Source: an uncultured Oscillospiraceae bacterium
GTDB taxonomy: Bacteria; Bacillota; Clostridia; Oscillospirales; Ruminococcaceae
DNA: 16,696 nt
NCBI GenBank assembly: GCA_910579545.1
Contig: CAJTVI010000057.1
Span: forward strand, 1-16,696
Reading direction: 5' to 3'
Part shown: positions 12,157 through 16,696 of the stretch, piece by piece
Position numbering within the stretch: position 1 is the stretch's first letter
How the letters are laid out: the number at the start of each line of letters is the position of its first letter
The notes under the pieces: generated by a model
What the model saw: the letters and a program-made list of their open reading frames with translations, nothing else
Databases searched by the model: none
Told to the model about the DNA's origin: nothing
Program-made: the position numbers and the translations under genes

Positions 12157-12185
12157 GCCCAAAGGGCCCAAACGGCCCTTTGGGC
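12157..12185 (+). promoter_or_regulatory. 12-bp intercistronic hairpin
   Basis: GCCCAAAGGGCC (12157-12168), a 5-nt loop, GGCCCTTTGGGC (12174-12185), between the decarboxylase and permease genes and 6 nt before the permease ribosome binding site. There is no T-run, so it more likely sets mRNA processing, stability or translation than stops transcription. Confidence 0.65.
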
Positions 12186-12208
12186 AGCCTGAAAGGAGGA
12201 ATCAAGCG

Positions 12209-13519
12209 ATGGATCCTGCCATCCTCAGCCTGCTGGGCATTATTTTAGGCGTAGCAGTGTTTATTTATATGGCCTTTAAAGGCTTTCAGCTGGTGATTAC
12301 GGCCAGCTGTGCCTCACTGGTGATCATCTTTACCTCCGGCGTCCCTTTTATGGAGATGCTAAGCGTCTGGACCGGCGGGCTTTCCCGCTTTATCAACAAC
12401 TACTTCCTGGCGCTTACTCTGAGCGCCCTCATTGGCAAGCTGATGAACGATTCCGGGGCGGCCAAGCGGATCGCGCGCAGCTTTTATGGGCTGTGCAAAA
12501 AAAGCAGGAGCAACCAAAAGCTGCTGGCCGCGCTGTTTGTGCCTGTGATGTACATCATCCTGTGCTATGCCGGCATCAGCGGGCTGGTGGTGGTGTTTAC
12601 CGTGATGGGCATCGGCTACCAGATCCTCAAGGAGTTTGATATCCCCTGGCGGCTGTACTGTTACGGCGGCGCGGTGTGCATCGTGACCCAATGGATGCCC
12701 GGCTCGCTGAACCTTGTGAACATTGCGGCGGCCAAGACCTCCGGCGCCTCGATGCTGGGCAACCCGGCACTGGGCGTGATCGCCGCGGTGGTGTTTTTGC
12801 TGGTGACCTTTTTGTTTTTGGTCTCGGACCTCAAGCGGGCCGAAAAGAACGGCGAGGGCTTTATGGACACCGGCGCAGCCTATGACGCCGCGGCCAAGGC
12901 GCCGGCCTCCGCGGAGGAAAAGCTGCCCCCGCTCTGGCTGGCCGTGCTGCCGCTGCTGGCGGCCATTTTGCTGGCCACCGCCTGCCGGCTGGACATTGTG
13001 ATCGCCCTGTTTGCCGGGGTGCTGCTGGCGATCGGCTGCTTTTGGAGCTACCTGCCCGCCGTAAAAAAGACCCTGGGCGATGGGGTGGTATCCGCCTTTG
13101 GGCCGGTAATTGGGGTGGGCGCCACCTCGGCGGTAGCTACCGTGATCATGGCGGCGCCGGGCTTTGGCATTGTGGTGTCGGCCCTTTCTCGCCTGCCCTC
13201 CACGATGGAGGGGGTGGGGTACATTGCCATCCTCACCTTTATTATGGCAACCGGCTCGGGCAGCATCTCCAGCATTGGGGAGCGCGCCATGGAATGCTTT
13301 GCGGCGGCCGGCCTCTCGCCCGCCACCGCCAGTACCCTGATGCAGGTAGCCACCTTTACCACCTGCCCGCCCCATTCCTCGGCCGTGGCCAATGTGACCG
13401 TTGTGGCCAAGCTGGAGTACCGGCGGATCATTGGCCTGTACCTGAAGGTGACCTTTGTGGGCGGCGCCTGTGCCATGGCCGTCTGCCTGCTGCTGACCCA
13501 GCTGGGCCTGTTTGTGTAA
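12209..13519 (+). CDS. GntP-family carboxylate permease
   Basis: 436-aa integral membrane transporter with about a dozen hydrophobic segments, the first starting at residue 4 (AILSLLGIILGVAVFIYMAF). The C-terminal motif TTCPPHSSAVANVTVVAKLEY lines up with the PH-N/S-GAV-(8)-L-(3)-Y motif of GntP, DsdX and hydroxybutyrate permeases, which carry sugar acids, D-serine or beta-hydroxy acids by cation symport. Loop residues near 220-250 are hydrophilic, as in the family's central cytoplasmic loop. The start at 12209 has GGAGGA 8 nt upstream; a longer in-frame start at 12155 lies inside the intercistronic hairpin region and is rejected. With the decarboxylase gene upstream, a beta-keto or beta-hydroxy carboxylate is the natural guess for the substrate. 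Confidence 0.82.
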   Translation: MDPAILSLLGIILGVAVFIYMAFKGFQLVITASCASLVIIFTSGVPFMEMLSVWTGGLSRFINNYFLALTLSALIGKLMNDSGAAKRIARSFYGLCKKSRSNQKLLAALFVPVMYIILCYAGISGLVVVFTVMGIGYQILKEFDIPWRLYCYGGAVCIVTQWMPGSLNLVNIAAAKTSGASMLGNPALGVIAAVVFLLVTFLFLVSDLKRAEKNGEGFMDTGAAYDAAAKAPASAEEKLPPLWLAVLPLLAAILLATACRLDIVIALFAGVLLAIGCFWSYLPAVKKTLGDGVVSAFGPVIGVGATSAVATVIMAAPGFGIVVSALSRLPSTMEGVGYIAILTFIMATGSGSISSIGERAMECFAAAGLSPATASTLMQVATFTTCPPHSSAVANVTVVAKLEYRRIIGLYLKVTFVGGACAMAVCLLLTQLGLFV

Positions 13520-13555
13520 CCCCACGCCCGGCTTGCCAAAAAAGGAGGGACAACG

Positions 13556-13900
13556 ATGTCTGTACTGCTGGTTGTACGCCAGGATGTTTATGTGGGCGAC
13601 AGCGACTTTGCCGCCGTGACCAAAAAGGCGTTTCCCCCCGCGGGGGTCGAGCGGATGCTGAACCTGCCCACCCTGCAGTGGAAGATCTGGGCCGCCGACC
13701 CGGAGCGCCGCCAGACCTGTGGTTTTTACCTGTTTGCCGACCGTACCGAGGCCGAAAAATACGCCCATCAGGCCGTGCGCACCCTGCAGGAGCGGGAGGG
13801 CATCTTTAACGTGACCACCCAGATCTGGAGCATCAACGAGGAAAAGACCCGCCTGACCAAGGGGCCTATTGATGTCCCCATGATCCGGGACCTGCCATGA
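13556..13900 (+). CDS. YdhR-like dimeric alpha/beta-barrel protein (putative monooxygenase family)
   Basis: 114 aa. The middle matches the YdhR family: LQWKIWAADPERRQTCGFYLF (42-62, quoted in part as LQWKIWAADPE and GFYLF), ADRTEAEKY, then FNVTTQIWSINEEKT near the C-terminus, which is the pattern of E. coli YdhR (FLWKVWTESE, GGIYLFTDEKSA and VFDVNEP). Family members are small ferredoxin-like barrels, often called monooxygenases without proof, and some barrels of this size act as isomerases or decarboxylases. In an anaerobe an oxygenase role is doubtful. AAAGGAGGGA lies 6 nt before the ATG, and the gene follows the permease by 36 bp. It ends the operon at the terminator 13962-14007. Confidence 0.82.
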   Translation: MSVLLVVRQDVYVGDSDFAAVTKKAFPPAGVERMLNLPTLQWKIWAADPERRQTCGFYLFADRTEAEKYAHQAVRTLQEREGIFNVTTQIWSINEEKTRLTKGPIDVPMIRDLP

Positions 13901-13961
13901 TGCAGGCGGCGCCCTGAGCCACAACAGGGCGGAGCCTGTTCTTCATACCTCTCTGCATGAA

Positions 13962-14007
13962 AGAAGGCCGCCCCGGAAAGGTTTCAGCCTTTCCGGGGCG
14001 GCCTTCT
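13962..14007. terminator. bidirectional terminator between convergent units
   Basis: A perfect 20-bp stem, arms 13962-13981 and 13988-14007, loop TTTCAG. It ends 2 bp before the nucleotidyltransferase stop and 61 bp after the YdhR-like stop. Short T-rich ends are present on both strands. Confidence 0.8.
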
Positions 14008-14009
14008 GC

Positions 14010-14939
14010 TCAGCCCCAGAGGGGGGCGGGGTACTCGCCGGCGGCGGTTTTTTGGGCGATGGCCGCCTGCACGGTGGGCTTGTCCTCATGGTAGGTGATG
14101 CCGTACCAGCGGTCGGGGCTGGAGAGCACCCGCACCCGGGCCGTGCCCTCCTCCAGCATGGCGCTCACCACGCTGGGCAGGTAATACTCGGCCTTGAGGG
14201 GGTTTTGCTCAAGGGCCTTGTTCAAAAATGCCGCAAAATGGGCGTCGATGGCTTCGAGGAAATCCGGCCCAAAGCCCCACAGGTTCATCGAGACCAGGGT
14301 CTCGCCCGCCAGCGGCTGCCAGCTGGCCCCGTCGTCCAGGGTAAAGCGGGCCGCGCCGGGCAGGGCAGGGTCGGTCTCGATGCGGGTGCGCTCCACCACC
14401 TCGTCCAGATAGCCCTCCGGCGAGACGCTGCACACCCCGCGGGAGACATAGCCGTTTTCGGACAGGGTGTTGCGCAGCAAAAAGCCCACCATGGCGTACT
14501 CGCCCGGCGCGCCGTCCTGTGCGGCGAGGTAGTTGTAGATTTCTTTAAAGCCGTGGGGGCCGTAGTAGTCGTCGGCGTTGATGACCGCAAAGGGCGCGTC
14601 GATCACCCCGCGCGCCGCCCGGATGGCATGGGCGGTGCCCCAGGGCTTGGTGCGCGCCTCGGGCGCGGCAAACCCGGCGGGCAGGTCGGTAAGCTGCTGG
14701 TAGGCGTAGCGGATCTCCATGCCGCTGGCCGCCACCCGCGCCCCCACCGTCTGCTTGAAATCCTCCTCGATCTCGTGCTTGATGATAAAGACCACCGTTT
14801 CAAATCCGGCCCGCCGCGCGTCAAACAGCGAGTAGTCCAGGATGGCCTCCCCCGCGCTGCCCACCGGGTCGATCTGCTTGAGGCCGCCGTACCGGCTGCC
14901 CATGCCCGCCGCCATAACCACCAAAATCGGCTTTTTCAT
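14010..14939 (-). CDS. sugar-phosphate-type nucleotidyltransferase
   Basis: 309-aa cytoplasmic enzyme of the NTP_transferase (GT-A Rossmann) fold. The N-terminal nucleotide-binding motif AAGMGSRYGGLKQ is at 10-22, with K21 as the expected catalytic lysine; GTAHAIRAA at 101-109 and the metal-binding NADDYYG at 121-127 follow. Such enzymes join an NTP to a sugar phosphate or similar acceptor; the acceptor cannot be identified, and the C-terminal part (SMNLWGFGP, YYLPSVV) matches a stand-alone group common in Firmicutes rather than GlmU or RmlA. The start is at the MKKPILVVMAAGMG homology; AAAGGA lies about 12 nt before it, which is a little far. It has its own promoter (15051-15079) and is not fused to the dpa genes upstream. 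Confidence 0.88.
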   Translation of the reverse strand: MKKPILVVMAAGMGSRYGGLKQIDPVGSAGEAILDYSLFDARRAGFETVVFIIKHEIEEDFKQTVGARVAASGMEIRYAYQQLTDLPAGFAAPEARTKPWGTAHAIRAARGVIDAPFAVINADDYYGPHGFKEIYNYLAAQDGAPGEYAMVGFLLRNTLSENGYVSRGVCSVSPEGYLDEVVERTRIETDPALPGAARFTLDDGASWQPLAGETLVSMNLWGFGPDFLEAIDAHFAAFLNKALEQNPLKAEYYLPSVVSAMLEEGTARVRVLSSPDRWYGITYHEDKPTVQAAIAQKTAAGEYPAPLWG

Positions 14940-15050
14940 TGCTGCATCGTGTCCTTTCTGCATCCGGTGCCCGCCGGCAAGGCCCCGGCCGGGCGCTCTT
15001 TTTTTCTTGTAAGGGGCAGGCCGCGCGCCCCGCCCCGCTTTCTGCCTTTG

Positions 15051-15079
15051 ATTATACACGAGCCCCGCCGCCCCCGCAA
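15051..15079 (-). promoter_or_regulatory. sigma-A promoter of the nucleotidyltransferase gene
   Basis: On the minus strand TTGCGG (15074-15079), a 17-bp GC-rich spacer, a perfect TATAAT (15051-15056). The leader would be about 105 nt. Confidence 0.75.
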
Positions 15080-15141
15080 GGTGCGGCGGGAAGCCAAAAG
15101 TCCTCGTTGTTGTACCAAACGTCCGCTTGGCCGCTTTTGCG

Positions 15142-15197
15142 CTGCCGCCGCGCCCGGGCGCGGGGCGTTTTGGACGGCCCGCTGCGCCCGGCGGCAG
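15142..15197. terminator. GC-rich inverted repeat after dpaB
   Basis: CTGCCGCC (15142-15149) and GGCGGCAG (15190-15197) form the base, extended by GGGCGC/GCGCCC after a 6-nt bulge. It lies 20 bp after the dpaB stop. No T-run follows on the minus strand, so its role as dpaB terminator is uncertain. Confidence 0.45.
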
Positions 15198-15217
15198 GGT
15201 TTTGGGGGGCGTTTGGG

Positions 15218-15802
15218 CTAATCCAGCAGCACCGGCTGGAGCTGCCGGCCCCGCACAGCGCACTCCAGCGCGTCCGGCAGCAGGGAAAAATCGCTTTGCA
15301 GGCTGGCCGGCTTTTTGCGCCAGTCGTCCTGCGAGAGCGGCACAAAATAAAAGTGCTTGCGGTTTGCCAGCGCGGCCAGATGCGCGGCGCTGGCCCCCAG
15401 CCCATCGTTGGTGGAGGGGGCCAGCAGGATGGGCCGGCCGCCCCGCAGCATGCTTTTGACCCCCAGGGTCACCGGCGTGTCGCTGATGCCCAGCGCCAGC
15501 TTTGCCAGGGTGGTGCCGGTGCAGGGGGCCACCACCATGGCGTCGGCCATGTTTTGCGGGCCGAGCGGCTCGGCCCCCTGCAGGGTGGTGATCGGCTCTG
15601 CGCCGGTCAGCTCGGCCAGGCGGCGGCGCCAGTCGGCCGCCCGGCCGAAGCGGGTGTCCATGCCGGCCGCGTTAAAGCTCAGCAGGGGCAGCACCCGGAT
15701 GCCCCTGTCCACCAGCCGCCCGATCTGCGGCAGCACCTTGTCGAAGGTGCAAAAGCTGCCGCACAGGGCAAACACCACGGTGCGGCCTTCATTCGTCGTC
15801 AT
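15218..15802 (-). CDS. dpaB: dipicolinate synthase subunit B
   Basis: 194 aa, also known as SpoVFB. A flavoprotein-fold partner of DpaA; together they oxidise the (4S)-4-hydroxy-tetrahydrodipicolinate-derived intermediate to dipicolinic acid in the mother cell during sporulation. The match to B. subtilis SpoVFB covers the full length: FALCGSFCTFDKVLPQI (11-27), SFNAAGMDTRFG, AEPLGPQNMADAMVVAPCTG, KLALGISDTPVTLGVKS, STNDGLGASAAHL, FYFVPLSQDD and the QLQPVLLD end. The ATG at 15802 has GGGGAG about 6 nt upstream inside dpaA and overlaps the dpaA stop by 14 nt, so translational coupling is likely. Confidence 0.97.
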   Translation of the reverse strand: MTTNEGRTVVFALCGSFCTFDKVLPQIGRLVDRGIRVLPLLSFNAAGMDTRFGRAADWRRRLAELTGAEPITTLQGAEPLGPQNMADAMVVAPCTGTTLAKLALGISDTPVTLGVKSMLRGGRPILLAPSTNDGLGASAAHLAALANRKHFYFVPLSQDDWRKKPASLQSDFSLLPDALECAVRGRQLQPVLLD

Positions 15803-16601
15803 ACAGCTCTCCCCTCTCGTGCAGGATGTCCAGCACCGTCTGGCCCACAAAGGCCCCCGCCGTGACCGGCGCGCACCGGGCCGGCAGGCTGAGCGCGTGC
15901 AGCGCCGGGATGCCCAGGGCCTTTGCCGCCTCAAAATCGGTGCCGCCCGGGCGGGAGGCAAGGTCGATGACCAGCGGCGGGCCCCCGCCCAGATTTTTGC
16001 CCAGGCTGCGCAGCACCCCGGCCGTGACCACCGGCGCGGGGATGGTGTTGACCAGCGCGTCAAAGTTTGGCGCGGCGGCCGGCAGCTTTTCCATGCTGAT
16101 GGCCGCCGCCCCCTCGGTTTCGGCCGCGGCCCGCTGCGCGGCCGAGCGGGCCGCCACCGTGACATGCGCGCCCAGCGCCGTGAGCCGCACCGCCAGCGCC
16201 CGGCCGATGCGCCCGTAGCCCAGCACCAGCAGCCCGCTGCCCCAAAGGGTGCGCCGGCGGTGCTGCATCAGCAGGCCGATGCAGCCCTCGGCGGTGGGGA
16301 TGGCGTTGCGCAGCGCAAGCTCCTCCCGCGCAAAGTAGTCCAGCAGGACAACGCCGGCGGCCTCGGCGGCGGCCTGCGCCTCGGGCGAGACCATACCCCC
16401 CAGCGCCAGCGCCCCCGGCTTTGCCGCCCGCAGCAGCCGGGCCAGCCCGGCCTTGCCGGCGTCCAGCGGCATGGGCAGCAGGATAAAGTCCGCCCGGTAA
16501 ACCTCGTCCGCCGCCGCCACCGGGTAGCCCCGGCCGCGCAGATACATCGCCGCCGCCTGCTGGCGCGCGTCCTCCCCGATCACCGCAAAGGTTTTTTTCA
16601 T
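15789..16601 (-). CDS. dpaA: dipicolinate synthase subunit A
   Basis: 270 aa, also known as SpoVFA. NAD(P)-binding oxidoreductase subunit of dipicolinate synthase. Visible landmarks: VIGEDARQ (7-14), the conserved NAIPTAEG (99-106), the dinucleotide-binding VLGYGRIGRALA (126-137), the INTIP-like VNTIPAPV, the DLASRPGGTDF segment and the C-terminal LPARCAPVTAGAF, all matching B. subtilis SpoVFA. It is a little shorter than that protein (297 aa), mainly in the N-terminal domain, without losing motifs. The start at 16601 begins at MKKTFAVIGEDARQ; AGGAAAG upstream is a weak binding site, and the longer start at 16646 would lie inside the predicted promoter. It is first in a dpaA-dpaB operon; the sequence before it carries a sigma-K-like promoter. 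Confidence 0.96.
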   Translation of the reverse strand: MKKTFAVIGEDARQQAAAMYLRGRGYPVAAADEVYRADFILLPMPLDAGKAGLARLLRAAKPGALALGGMVSPEAQAAAEAAGVVLLDYFAREELALRNAIPTAEGCIGLLMQHRRRTLWGSGLLVLGYGRIGRALAVRLTALGAHVTVAARSAAQRAAAETEGAAAISMEKLPAAAPNFDALVNTIPAPVVTAGVLRSLGKNLGGGPPLVIDLASRPGGTDFEAAKALGIPALHALSLPARCAPVTAGAFVGQTVLDILHERGELYDDE

Positions 16602-16644
16602 TGCCCCCACTTCTTTCCTGCGTATCGCCCCAAAAGGCTGCGCC

Positions 16645-16672
16645 ATACTATGCAGCCCGCCCCGCGGGGGTG
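16645..16672 (-). promoter_or_regulatory. possible sigma-K promoter of dpaAB
   Basis: On the minus strand CACC (16669-16672), 16 bp, then CATAGTAT (16645-16652). This fits the published sigma-K pattern mACm-(16-17)-CATAnnnTA except for the final A. In B. subtilis spoVF is read by sigma-K. No sigma-A-like pair is visible here. The -35 part overlaps a GC hairpin (arms 16657-16665 and 16672-16680). Confidence 0.5.
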
Positions 16673-16680
16673 CGGGGCGG
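16657..16680. repeat. GC hairpin overlapping the dpaA promoter
   Basis: CCGCCCCGC (16657-16665) and GCGGGGCGG (16672-16680), perfect 9-bp arms around 6 nt. It may be the terminator stem of a gene beyond the window edge, or a structural element upstream of dpaA. Confidence 0.5.
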
Positions 16681-16696
16681 TGAGTGGAGAGGGGGT

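Noticed and set aside
12359..13924. 521-codon minus-strand open frame across the permease and YdhR-like genes
   Set aside because: It crosses two convincing plus-strand genes and has a His/Gln/Gly-rich composition typical of a complement frame.
14052..15221. 389-codon plus-strand frame over the nucleotidyltransferase gene
   Set aside because: Complement of a gene with nucleotide-binding motifs; no domain of its own.

Overview
The window looks like a chromosomal segment of a GC-rich, anaerobic, endospore-lineage Firmicute, most likely a member of the Oscillospiraceae/Ruminococcaceae. The reasons are a TrpRS of the Bacillus type, an AbrB-type regulator, strong AGGAGG ribosome binding sites, compact sigma-A promoters with 17-bp spacers, several DUF3048 lipoproteins, and the two dipicolinate synthase genes needed for spore DPA. 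No phage, IS element, CRISPR array, rRNA or tRNA was seen.

Layout. (1) 1-1172: trpS with its own promoter. (2) 1173-3781: regulators and a long non-coding stretch. An AbrB-like protein with a Cys4 tail (+) converges on an XRE-type regulator (-); about 0.5 kb follows with a large imperfect hairpin (2883-3064, with a competing arm to 3076) that resembles a structured RNA, then a histidine phosphatase (+). (3) 4001-8842: four minus-strand lipoprotein genes. Three are adjacent DUF3048 (YerB-like) paralogues and one is a DUF4352-like lipoprotein; they are separated by hairpins or terminators, and all but the last (4001-5209) have an obvious promoter. (4) 9142-9925: a 55-aa single-TM protein and a YbaK/EbsC-type aminoacyl-tRNA deacylase (+). 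(5) 9980-13900: a LysR regulator (-) divergent from a three-gene unit (+): acetoacetate-decarboxylase family protein, GntP-family permease and YdhR-like small barrel protein. This is the most accessory-looking and metabolically novel unit. (6) 14010-16601: a nucleotidyltransferase (-) with its own promoter, then dpaB and dpaA (-), overlapping by 14 nt, behind a possible sigma-K promoter.

How parts may work together. The permease would import a carboxylate that the decarboxylase-fold enzyme and the YdhR-like protein then act on, with the LysR protein sensing it. DpaA/DpaB make dipicolinate in the mother cell. The AbrB-like gene has a possible Spo0A box upstream, which would tie it to the same developmental programme. 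The lipoproteins form a surface-protein block of unknown role. The best candidates for something undescribed are the large hairpin region before the phosphatase, the double terminator/dyad region between lysR and the decarboxylase gene, and the decarboxylase-permease-YdhR cassette itself.
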